A stretch of DNA of 8,814 bases from assembly GCA_018694455.1 (NCBI GenBank), contig JABHNP010000378.1, forward strand, positions 1-8,814, read 5' to 3'. Of this stretch, positions 1-6,491 are shown one piece after another. The stretch's first letter is position 1; each line of letters starts with the position of its first letter. This DNA is from Planctomycetaceae bacterium (lineage in GTDB: Bacteria; Planctomycetota; Planctomycetia; Pirellulales; UBA1268). A program made the position numbers and the translations under genes. Below the pieces are notes generated by a model that had not been told where the DNA came from, searched no databases, and saw only the letters and a list, made by a program, of their open reading frames with translations.

Positions 1-723
1 CCCAACAACTATGTCGACTCGCTGCAGGCCTTCAACTCCGTAAGCCATTGCTGCAACGGCCTGGGCACCGCCTACCTGGTATACGGTTTTCACACCCAAC
101 TCATGACATGTGGCAAGAACGTGATCGTTTTCCGCTCCAAACTTGGTCGGTGGAGCAACAACAACTATTTCCGGCACGCCGGCGACCTGAGCAGGAACGA
201 CGGTCATCAACAGTGTTGATGGGTATGCCGCAGCACCACCCGGAACGCACACACCAACACGATCAAGTGGGAGGTATCGCTGCCGCAGACTCCCGCCACC
301 AGGAAGTGAAACACTGACATCCGACGGAAGAATTTCTTTCTGGAAATGCTCGACTCTTTTGCGCACTCTTCTGATAGCTGCAAGAAATTCTGGTGCAACA
401 CGGCCGTGCGATTCTTGAAGTTTCTCACAGGGCACCTGAAAGGTATCGGCTGTGACATTCGAACGATCGATTCGTTTGGTATAATCAAGAACCGCGGGAA
501 GTCCTTGCCGTTTCACATCTTCACAGATTTTCTCCACAACCTGCTTTGGTGAAAGAGGTTCCCCAAAAACATTTACTGTTTTCTGTCGCCCAGCTGGTGA
601 GACGAGATCGCCCTGAGAAACCAAGGTCTGTCGGAGTGACTCAAGTTCTTCTCGGCCCGTCGAGGTATGAAGGTTGATACGACGAATACACTCTGAGCCG
701 GTCGATTTGTTCTTTGTTGACAC
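1..723 (-). CDS. hisD: Histidinol dehydrogenase, N-terminal part (cut by window edge)
   Basis: HisD is the zinc enzyme that oxidises L-histidinol to L-histidine in two NAD-dependent steps, the last reactions of histidine synthesis, in the cytoplasm. The 241 codons present carry typical family blocks: RVGVCVPGGAAAYPSTLLM at about residues 155-173, then AQVAGVPEIVVVAPP and, near the edge, QVGGAQAVAAMAYG at about 216-229. The window ends just before the expected PGN motif, so the catalytic Glu/His and zinc-binding half lies outside; family members are about 430 residues. The start is a GTG: an in-frame TAA sits two codons upstream (727-729), there is no ATG in this frame near the start, and a GGAG lies 10 bases ahead. 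An ATG 18 bases further upstream (reading the minus strand) is in another frame and stops after 33 codons. The gene is divergent from its right-hand neighbour. Identification is secure; the exact start is very likely. Confidence 0.95.
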   Translation of the reverse strand, partial: MSTKNKSTGSECIRRINLHTSTGREELESLRQTLVSQGDLVSPAGRQKTVNVFGEPLSPKQVVEKICEDVKRQGLPAVLDYTKRIDRSNVTADTFQVPCEKLQESHGRVAPEFLAAIRRVRKRVEHFQKEILPSDVSVSLPGGGSLRQRYLPLDRVGVCVPGGAAAYPSTLLMTVVPAQVAGVPEIVVVAPPTKFGAENDHVLATCHELGVKTVYQVGGAQAVAAMAYGVEGLQRVDIVVG

Positions 724-962
724 GTATTATTTGCTCCATTGACCCAAAAACATCTTCATCATCATTTGCAGGGCACACCTATTCTCTACCACGAGGATAC
801 CCTTTGTTCACGGTACGGCGACCCAGACGCTATTCTCACGCAGAAACACCAACACCCTGAATTTGGACGAAAATTGTCGAATTCGTTATTTTTGTGACTA
901 ACGCGGGGCGTTTTCCCGAAAAAATTTTGTACGTCTTCCCAAATGGTCAGGAAGAGAGCGTG
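724..962. promoter_or_regulatory. Divergent spacer between hisD and the Cys/His protein gene
   Basis: This spacer should hold promoters for both flanking genes. On the plus strand a weak sigma-70-like pair can be drawn: TTGGAC at 863-868 and TATTTT at 887-892, 18 bases apart. The match to consensus is poor and I give it little weight. Two small symmetrical elements lie nearby: the 8-base palindrome CGAATTCG (878-885) and an inverted repeat ACGC-GGG-GCGT (901-911). Either could be an operator, but elements of this size occur by chance. No protein-coding signal is convincing on either strand, although the frame of the plus-strand gene stays open back to a GTG at 894. Confidence 0.4.
734..737 (-). 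promoter_or_regulatory. Ribosome binding site for hisD (GTG start)
   Basis: GGAG on the minus strand, 10 bases ahead of the GTG at 723-721. It matters because the reading frame has a TAA immediately upstream of the GTG, so this site and the GTG together define the start. Confidence 0.55.
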
Positions 963-1676
963 ATGCAAAAAGCGGTAAAAGTTGGCAAAAAACTCGGCCT
1001 TTCCACACAGGCGGCGATGACGTTGGCGGAATTACGCACTCCTGGACGAATTCAAGACTTTGTCAATTCGATCCCCTGGAATACAGAGCCTGACGGCGAC
1101 ACTGCCCGCTCTGTGTCAGAAATACTGAGGCTCCGTCAGGCTCATTGTGCTGAAGGTGCTTTTGTGGCGGCATGTGCTCTTTGGATGGCAGGGCATCCGC
1201 CTCTGCTTATGGATATGGGCGCATCCGAGGCTGACGTGGACCATGTTGTTGCACTTTTTCAACAAGGCAACTGTTGGGGCGCCATTTCGAAGAGCAATAG
1301 CCCGTTTTTACGATACCGAGATCCAATTTACCGAACACTACGAGAACTCTCAATTTCATTTTTTCCACAATACGTGCTGAAACGAGAAAAAACACTACGA
1401 ACCTATTCAGTATCAATTGATCTTCGAAAAATTGATCCCGCACTCTGGGTAACACATCAGGGATATTGTTTGGAGATGATTGAGACCCTTACATCGGCAA
1501 GACACTTTGATCTTCTACCTCATAATTTCACAGACGATCAACTCCGACCAATCGATCCGATTGAAGCACGGTCAAACAATCTGACCGAGCATGTCGAACC
1601 AAAAAAGATTATTCATTTAGATGGTCGACTACCACCGGCATCTCCGCTTGACCAAGCAACTTCCGCAGAGCCGTGA
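963..1676 (+). CDS. Uncharacterised protein with transglutaminase-like Cys/His pattern
   Basis: A 237-residue soluble protein with no signal peptide or membrane segment. I do not know an assigned function. The core RQAHCAEGAFVAACAL (about residues 58-73), followed by GHPPLLMDM, then DVDHVVALF (91-99) and CWGAISKSN (104-112), resembles hypothetical proteins placed in the transglutaminase-like cysteine superfamily. Cys62 at the head of a helix and His94 at the start of a strand would be the catalytic pair, with Asn112 a possible third residue; this assignment is inference. A further conserved-looking block is RYRDPIYRTLRELSISFF (117-134). The start is chosen at ATG 963, with AGGA 10 bases upstream; GTG 960 directly before it is equally possible, and GTG 894 has no binding site. 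The last 22 codons overlap the convergent gene in antisense, and the tail (about residues 205-237) looks non-conserved. The neighbours give no clear clue to its role. Confidence 0.75.
   Translation: MQKAVKVGKKLGLSTQAAMTLAELRTPGRIQDFVNSIPWNTEPDGDTARSVSEILRLRQAHCAEGAFVAACALWMAGHPPLLMDMGASEADVDHVVALFQQGNCWGAISKSNSPFLRYRDPIYRTLRELSISFFPQYVLKREKTLRTYSVSIDLRKIDPALWVTHQGYCLEMIETLTSARHFDLLPHNFTDDQLRPIDPIEARSNNLTEHVEPKKIIHLDGRLPPASPLDQATSAEP
1549..1590. terminator. Two short hairpins just past the end of the minus-strand operon
   Basis: Two adjacent inverted repeats lie inside the 3' end of the plus-strand gene. CAATCG-ATC-CGATTG occupies 1549-1563. CGGTCA (1569-1574) pairs with TGACCG (1582-1587) around a 7-base loop, extended by two more pairs past a single mismatch (1566-1590). 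On the minus strand they lie 19 to 60 bases beyond the TIM-barrel gene's stop, where a terminator would be expected. However, the only T-run (1601-1606 on the minus strand) comes before rather than after the stems, so this is not a standard intrinsic terminator. Stems of this length also arise by chance in a window this size. Confidence 0.2.
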
Positions 1677-2454
1677 TTGCTATTTCACCGAACTGCCGAG
1701 GAGGCACTTGCCAGAGCTGAGGATTATGGAGCTCGACTGAAATCGGACCAGTATACTTCATGCTTTCAAGATGCGTGATCAACTGCTGTGGGGGTGAGCT
1801 TCCTTCAGCCGGCAAAATTCTGTCAGCATCACGTGCCATTTCTCTCGGAACATCAGCGATATCAGACAGTTGCACAAGAGCAAGTGTTTCTGGCGTAAGA
1901 AGGTACAAATCAATAAGCTTGCTTGGTCCTACAGAAAAATGAAACCAGTCGAGACAAATACCAAGAGATGGCATCCCAACGTCATCAATAAGTGCGACTG
2001 CCGATTGCAAATTGTTTGGAAAAGTAGCTCGGGCATCGAATTCGAAAGCAAGCCTAACACCCGCATCAGCTGCCCGCTTTGCGGCTTCAACAAGGCTTGC
2101 TGAAAGTTGTCCTAAATCTTCAGGAGCAAGCGGCCCATGAACATCTCCAGCGAGAACCAGTGTGGGTATCGAAACAGCTGAGCAAAGAGCAAGGCGACTC
2201 TCAAAATGAGACCAATGTTCCCGACGTGCATCTCCTTGACTCGTAAGCAAACCGCCTTGAAACGTAGCTGCTATTGGCTCACAACAGTACTTAGAAAAGA
2301 GTTCCGTAAGTACTTCAGGCGGTCTCCCGTCAAGATATTGTTCCGCATGCCCCAACCACAACTCAACTGAACGGCACTGCCCTGCTGCATAATCCTCAAG
2401 AATTGATTCAAGTGATGCATGAAGCGAACAGACCGTAGAAATCGCCGGCTTCAT
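1609..2454 (-). CDS. Xylose-isomerase-like TIM-barrel protein (sugar phosphate isomerase/epimerase superfamily)
   Basis: A 281-residue protein of the IolE/xylose-isomerase-like TIM-barrel superfamily, whose members use a divalent metal to isomerise, epimerise or dehydrate small polyols and sugar acids. The barrel strands and likely metal ligands are visible: LAFEFD (Glu139), LGICLDWFHF (Asp169), LVQLSD (Gln195) and ISVELHNP (Glu241). The third ligand is usually His, so Gln is notable and recalls 3-dehydroshikimate dehydratases (see findings). The motif DRILPAEG at 211-218 is typical of the superfamily. The start is the ATG at 2454, overlapping the TGA of glyQS as ATGA, which implies translational coupling; an ATG ten codons upstream would run well into glyQS and adds nothing family-like. 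The 3' end overlaps the convergent gene by 68 bases. The superfamily is clear; the substrate is unknown. Confidence 0.85.
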   Translation of the reverse strand: MKPAISTVCSLHASLESILEDYAAGQCRSVELWLGHAEQYLDGRPPEVLTELFSKYCCEPIAATFQGGLLTSQGDARREHWSHFESRLALCSAVSIPTLVLAGDVHGPLAPEDLGQLSASLVEAAKRAADAGVRLAFEFDARATFPNNLQSAVALIDDVGMPSLGICLDWFHFSVGPSKLIDLYLLTPETLALVQLSDIADVPREMARDADRILPAEGSSPPQQLITHLESMKYTGPISVELHNPQLWQVPPRQFGEIAITALRKLLGQAEMPVVVDHLNE

Positions 2455-4097
2455 ACGAGACGTTCCGTTAAAATTGCTGCACATTCATCGATGGGGACAC
2501 GCTCCTGCGTAAGAGAATCTCTATCTCGAAGGGTTACCGTTTGATCCTTCATCGTTTGCCCATCAATCGTAATACACCACGGCGTGCCAGCCTCATCCTG
2601 TCGAGCATACCGACGACCCACTGACCCTTTCGCATCATACATGCACGGCATTCGCTTCTTGATGCGTCTGTATAAATCAGCAGCTACTTCTGGCATGCCG
2701 TCTTTTTTCACAAGCGGCAGTATCGCCGCTTTCAGGGGAGCAAGTCTTGGGTGTAACTTAAGCACAGTACGCTCCCGAGGATTTCCTTTTTCATCAGGAA
2801 CGCTGTCCTCGTGATAGGCATCGCAAAGAAAAGCTAGAACGGCTCGGTCTGCACCGGCTGAAGGCTCAATAACATGTGGTACAAAACGTTCTCGGCTGAC
2901 ATCATCAAAATATGAAAGGTCGCGACCGCTCCCCCGATACTTTGGCTTCCCATCCGCGTCGGTTTCCAGCACAAGTTCACCGTTTTCACGAACTAGTTTC
3001 CCTTCCATGTGACTGCGTAAATCAAAGTCACCCCGATGAGCAATACCCTCAAGTTCTCCATATTCGCCATCAGCAAGAAATGGAAATGCGTACTCGATAT
3101 CAGCTGTGCCGCGAGAATAGTGCGCTAGCTCTGCCTCGTGATGTTCGCGAAGTTGAAGCCGACCTTCTGTAAGCCCAAGATTCAGATACCATTGCCAGCG
3201 TCGGTCCCGCCAAAATTGATACCATGCCCGAGAATCATCAGGACGGCAAAAGAACTCTATCTCCATTTGCTCAAATTCCCGAGAACGAAACGTGAAATTC
3301 CTTGGTGTGATTTCATTACGGAAACTTTTTCCAATCTGACCAATCCCAAAAGGCACGCGGACACGAGATGTATCAAGAACGTTCTTGAAATTCAAGAATA
3401 TTCCTTGCGCAGTTTCTGGTCGCAGAAAAGCCCGATCATCTTTTCCACCAGCAAGAGCTCCAATACGAGTCTCAAACATGAGATTGAATTCTCGTGGATC
3501 CGTGAGAGTCCCCTTTTCACTCGCATCTGGAGCAACTGCCTCACAAAGAGGTATCGAATCACCCGGCGAGGTGCCTGCCAAGGCCGTTAGACTTCCTGAC
3601 CACTCAATCTCTCCGACCTGCTTCGCCCGCAATTTAAAAAACTTCTGAGCCTTACCCACAAGATCGGGCTCTGCATCATCGCCAGATACATCGGTCGTAA
3701 TGAAGGCTTTTGAATTCCGATAGGTAGCCCACTTTCCTTGAAGATGGTCGTAACGAAACCGACGTTTCGATTCACGGCAGTCAACCATCCAGTCATGAAA
3801 AAGATCGAAGTGACCCGAGCATTTCCAGACTTGAGGGTGCATGATGATTGTGCAGTCGAGCCCTGTCATTTCATATGCCGAGGGCGCACCGTTGATCGCC
3901 ATTAACTCATCATGACCAGCAACCATATCTTGCCACCAGCACTCCTTGAGATTGCGTTTCAGCGCTACTCCAAGCGGACCATAATCCCAGAAGCCGTTTA
4001 ATCCACCGTAGATTTCACTAGACTGAAATATAAAACCACGTCGCTTCGCTAATGAAACAATTCGATCCATCCGTGACTGATCAACAGGCTTTGACAT
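2451..4097 (-). CDS. glyQS: Glycine--tRNA ligase, single-chain class II type
   Basis: This enzyme charges tRNA-Gly with glycine using ATP. At 548 residues it is the single-chain homodimeric type found in archaea, eukaryotes and some bacteria, not the two-subunit GlyQ/GlyS enzyme. Visible blocks are: the N-terminal GFIFQSSEIYGGLNGFWDYGP (about 21-41); the SGHFDLFHDWMVDC block (94-107); RPETAQGIF (226-234); motif 2 with FRNEI (259-263) and the following REFEQMEIEFF (273-283); motif 3 in PSAGADRAVLAFL (412-424); and the C-terminal anticodon-binding domain (about 445-548). The start at ATG 4097 leaves a normal short N-terminus; the upstream Shine-Dalgarno is poor. It sits 110 bases after the comB-family gene on the same strand and overlaps the TIM-barrel gene by 4 bases. 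No frameshift or missing motif is seen. Confidence 0.97.
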   Translation of the reverse strand: MSKPVDQSRMDRIVSLAKRRGFIFQSSEIYGGLNGFWDYGPLGVALKRNLKECWWQDMVAGHDELMAINGAPSAYEMTGLDCTIIMHPQVWKCSGHFDLFHDWMVDCRESKRRFRYDHLQGKWATYRNSKAFITTDVSGDDAEPDLVGKAQKFFKLRAKQVGEIEWSGSLTALAGTSPGDSIPLCEAVAPDASEKGTLTDPREFNLMFETRIGALAGGKDDRAFLRPETAQGIFLNFKNVLDTSRVRVPFGIGQIGKSFRNEITPRNFTFRSREFEQMEIEFFCRPDDSRAWYQFWRDRRWQWYLNLGLTEGRLQLREHHEAELAHYSRGTADIEYAFPFLADGEYGELEGIAHRGDFDLRSHMEGKLVRENGELVLETDADGKPKYRGSGRDLSYFDDVSRERFVPHVIEPSAGADRAVLAFLCDAYHEDSVPDEKGNPRERTVLKLHPRLAPLKAAILPLVKKDGMPEVAADLYRRIKKRMPCMYDAKGSVGRRYARQDEAGTPWCITIDGQTMKDQTVTLRDRDSLTQERVPIDECAAILTERLV

Positions 4098-4207
4098 AAA
4101 TGTATTGTGTTTTTCCAGAGAGAAACAAATGGGATTACTTGACAGGCACTAGTGTAATGATCAACCGGAAGTTAGGTCTACCGAGAAACCAGAGAGCCGG
4201 ACGCCAG
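4098..4207 (-). other. Spacer between the comB-family gene and glyQS
   Basis: A 110-base gap on the minus-strand block. I see no tRNA, no T-box-like structure, no convincing terminator (no strong stem with a T-run) and no small ORF. A weak TTGATC box on the minus strand could be a -35 element for a separate glyQS promoter, but no good -10 stands at the right distance. Whether comB and glyQS form one transcript cannot be decided from the sequence. Confidence 0.4.
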
Positions 4208-5026
4208 TTATGAATCGATGCACTTCAAGTCATCAAACGACATGAGTGTACCCGTACGAGAGCACTGGTACGGCACAAGCCGACAACGATCAACAGCTGC
4301 TGCTAAAATTAGATCTGAATCCATCCCCAACCGAATGAGGTTTTTCCCACCGAGTGACTGTCGAAGCCTCGCTGCGAGCCGCCCCCGAGAATCACCCGAT
4401 CCGTTGATTACTCGAAGAAACTCAAAAGACGCCTTTTGGCTACATGGATCAAATAGAGAGTGGCCCTTAGCTGCAACAATGCCAGCATCGACAATTGCTC
4501 CCGCACCAAGAATATCCTCATCTGTTTCTTCACCATCCGTCCCAGCGCATACAAGATGTATCGCATCGATGCCATATTTTGATGCCAAGAGAAAAGCAGA
4601 TCTTGCCACGGATGTTCGATTTACAAAACTACCCACAAGAATCTCACGAGCCGCCTCACATCGTTCGATTGCAAGGGTTCCATTTGTTGTCGTCATGAGA
4701 ACACCACGACCTGCAACAACTGAATGAGTATATTCAGCCGGTGAATTCCCAAGGTCAAAGCCTGCAATTCGAAGTCCACCACGCTCCCCACCGAGAAGGC
4801 ACGAGGAAAAATCACCGTGCTTTAAACGACGTGCTTCATCGACGCCCGAAACTGGCTTCACAAAAGATGCCCCCTCCTCGAGAGCTGTCACAATGGTTGT
4901 CGAGGCCCTCAGAACATCGACAACAATCGCAATACCTCCCGCTACAGACTCTCGGGGCATATTATCTGAGAGGTAATGGGTGTACCACCGTATAGGCCGA
5001 TCCGGGTACTCTTTTTGTGTACTCAT
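4208..5026 (-). CDS. comB: ComB-family 2-phosphosulfolactate phosphatase
   Basis: The ComB family removes phosphate from 2-phosphosulfolactate in the archaeal coenzyme M pathway, using magnesium. This 272-residue protein shows the family blocks in order: VVDVLRASTTIVTAL (35-49), LLGGERGG (77-84), FDLGNSPAEY (90-99), TTTNGTLAIE (112-121), HLVCAGTDGEETDEDILGAG (157-176) and DRCRLVPYQ (246-254). Full length, no break. The start is taken at ATG 5026 (weak GAAG six bases upstream); it leaves about 30 residues before the first conserved strand, as usual. An in-frame ATG at 5152 would extend the protein through the start of the divergent ubiE gene and is unlikely. Family membership is clear. In many bacteria ComB homologues occur without coenzyme M synthesis, so the substrate here, perhaps a sulfolactate or another phospho-acid, is uncertain. 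Confidence 0.88.
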   Translation of the reverse strand: MSTQKEYPDRPIRWYTHYLSDNMPRESVAGGIAIVVDVLRASTTIVTALEEGASFVKPVSGVDEARRLKHGDFSSCLLGGERGGLRIAGFDLGNSPAEYTHSVVAGRGVLMTTTNGTLAIERCEAAREILVGSFVNRTSVARSAFLLASKYGIDAIHLVCAGTDGEETDEDILGAGAIVDAGIVAAKGHSLFDPCSQKASFEFLRVINGSGDSRGRLAARLRQSLGGKNLIRLGMDSDLILAAAVDRCRLVPYQCSRTGTLMSFDDLKCIDS

Positions 5027-5088
5027 ACCGTTCTTCAAGGTAAAGTGTTTCTTCAGATCTCTAACAAGCAAACCTACCAGACGCCCCG

Positions 5089-5096
5089 AGGAGGAG
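5089..5096 (+). promoter_or_regulatory. Strong Shine-Dalgarno AGGAGGAG deciding the ubiE start
   Basis: AGGAGGAG matches the 16S anti-Shine-Dalgarno core closely. It lies five bases before an ATT (5102-5104) in the ubiE frame. An ATG directly abutting it (5097) is in a different frame and ends after about 46 codons, with no usable spacing. No ATG, GTG or TTG in the ubiE frame lies within normal distance of this site, which makes the ATT the best start. The rest of the 75-base spacer between the comB-family start and this ATT (5027-5101) should also hold the divergent promoters, but none stands out. Confidence 0.65.
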
Positions 5097-5101
5097 ATGT
5101 C

Positions 5102-5878
5102 ATTACCAGCCAGACAGTACAGAGTGTTGATAAGAGCGGCGGCAAAGTCCAAGGAATGTTTGCCGAGATTGCTCCACGCTATGACTTTGTCAACCGGATG
5201 CTGTCGGGAGGTATTGATATCTGGTGGCGAAGAATAACTGTGCAGCGAGCACCTCCACCAACAACGGGTGCCATCTTAGACGTGTGCACTGGAACAGGCG
5301 ATCTGGCACTGGCGTATGCACTGAAAGCTGGACAGAACATCCGCGTCGTTGGTAGTGATTTTTGCAAACCGATGCTCGACCGGGGAATCGAAAAATCTAC
5401 AAAACGGAATATACCGGTCGAATGGCTCGAAGCTGATGCCATGAAACTCCCCTTCTCTGACAACTCTTTTGATCTCGTTACTGTCGCTTTTGGATTACGT
5501 AACATTGCTGAAACAGCCAAAGGGCTTAAGGAAATGTGCCGCGTCTGCAAGCCAGGAGGTCGACTTGCGATCCTCGAATTCTCGCTTCCAGAAAACGTGA
5601 TTATCCGGAAAAGCTATCTGTGGTATTTTAGGAATATCCTGCCAAGAATTGGGAATGCGATTGCCCAGAATCATGCTGATGCCTACAGCTATCTCAATCA
5701 GAGCGTAGAAGAGTTTCCATCTGGTGAGTCTCTTGTTCGACTGATCAAGCAGACTGGCTTCAACCATGTTGACCAGTTTCCATTGACTCTTGGTATCGCC
5801 ACTCTTTCAATTGCAACAAAACCGACCATTCCTTGTGAGCCAAACGTTCCTGGACAGAAAGAGACTTACACAGCATGA
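5102..5878 (+). CDS. ubiE: Menaquinone C-methyltransferase, UbiE/MenG family, probable ATT start
   Basis: A SAM-dependent methyltransferase that adds the C-methyl group to demethylmenaquinone, the last step of menaquinone synthesis. From the proposed start it has 258 residues, the usual family length. Visible motifs: KVQGMFAEIAPRYDFVNRML (15-34); the SAM-binding LDVCTGTGDLAL (59-70) with the acidic strand end GSDFCKPML (84-92); ADAMKLPFSDNSFDLVTVAF (111-130), then GLRN; and the UbiE signature CKPGGRLAILEFSLP (149-163). No ATG precedes the conserved VDKSG...MF segment except at 4976, which would add 42 non-family residues and overlap the divergent comB-family gene; GTG 5045 with a weak AAGG is the other alternative. 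ATT 5102 has by far the best Shine-Dalgarno. The stop overlaps the ubiX start as ATGA. With the futalosine genes downstream, menaquinone rather than ubiquinone is the likely product. Function is sure; the start is probable. Confidence 0.93.
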   Translation: MTSQTVQSVDKSGGKVQGMFAEIAPRYDFVNRMLSGGIDIWWRRITVQRAPPPTTGAILDVCTGTGDLALAYALKAGQNIRVVGSDFCKPMLDRGIEKSTKRNIPVEWLEADAMKLPFSDNSFDLVTVAFGLRNIAETAKGLKEMCRVCKPGGRLAILEFSLPENVIIRKSYLWYFRNILPRIGNAIAQNHADAYSYLNQSVEEFPSGESLVRLIKQTGFNHVDQFPLTLGIATLSIATKPTIPCEPNVPGQKETYTA

Positions 5879-6486
5879 ATGATTCTCCTTGCGGACCTAT
5901 TGTACTTGGGGTCACCGGTGCCTCAGGAGCGATTTATGCGAGAAGACTTCTTCACGTACTGCTTGATACAAACTGTGATATACACCTATCAATCAGCCCC
6001 TCCGGAAAAGCCGTGTTTGAGCAAGAACTTGGTGTGTCGATCGATCTTGATACGTTCTCTGCAGAGCACTTTCTAGGCACCACACAACCATCATCTGGCC
6101 GCCTTATCTACCATCACTTTAAGAACCTTATGGCTCCTATCGCGAGCGGATCCTTCTTAACAAGTGCCATGGTACTCTGCCCGTGCAGTGGAAGCACACT
6201 CTCCGCTATTACGCATTCTATGGGTGAGAATTTGATCCACAGAGCGGCTGAGGTGCACCTTAAAGAGCGAAGGAAGCTTATCGTTGTGCCGCGAGAAACA
6301 CCACTCTCGCTACCGCAACTCAAAAACATGCAGGCGATTCACGAAGCTGGCGCTGTAGTGCTACCCGCTTCACCGGGTTTCTACCACAAAGCTCAATCGA
6401 TTGATGACCTTGTCAACTTTGTCGTTGCTCGCATTTGCGATCAACTCAATATTTCAAATGAACTTGTTTGCCGCTGGGGAAATTAA
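5875..6486 (+). CDS. ubiX: Flavin prenyltransferase, UbiX family (MqnM role)
   Basis: UbiX attaches a dimethylallyl group to FMN, making the prenyl-FMN cofactor needed by UbiD-type decarboxylases. In the futalosine route the UbiX/UbiD pair (also called MqnM/MqnL) decarboxylates the prenylated dihydroxynaphthoate. The 203-residue protein is full length. It shows the Rossmann-like FMN loop GVTGASGAIYA (12-22), the flavin-contacting ISPSGKAVFEQEL stretch (40-52), LCPCSGSTLSAIT (101-113), and the conserved C-terminal block IHRAAEVHLKERRKLIVVPRE ending in RETPL (140-144), which includes the Arg/Glu residues used in the prenyl transfer. The start ATG at 5875 overlaps the ubiE stop by four bases; another ATG four bases on is out of frame. 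The partner ubiD-type gene is not in this window. Confidence 0.95.
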   Translation: MNDSPCGPIVLGVTGASGAIYARRLLHVLLDTNCDIHLSISPSGKAVFEQELGVSIDLDTFSAEHFLGTTQPSSGRLIYHHFKNLMAPIASGSFLTSAMVLCPCSGSTLSAITHSMGENLIHRAAEVHLKERRKLIVVPRETPLSLPQLKNMQAIHEAGAVVLPASPGFYHKAQSIDDLVNFVVARICDQLNISNELVCRWGN

Positions 6487-6491
6487 GGTTT

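Noticed and set aside
786..968. 60-codon minus-strand ORF in the divergent spacer and other short ORFs opposite the main genes
   Set aside because: No family resemblance or convincing ribosome binding site; composition fits an antisense shadow of the spacer and neighbouring genes.
4098..4207. Possible T-box or tRNA upstream of glyQS
   Set aside because: The gap is too short for a T-box leader, no T-box core or antiterminator-like stem is visible, and no tRNA cloverleaf can be drawn.
4976..5101. N-terminal extension of ubiE from ATG 4976
   Set aside because: It would overlap the comB-family coding start by 51 bases in antisense, the added residues do not look like a UbiE N-terminus, and spacing from the GAGAGG upstream is only two bases.
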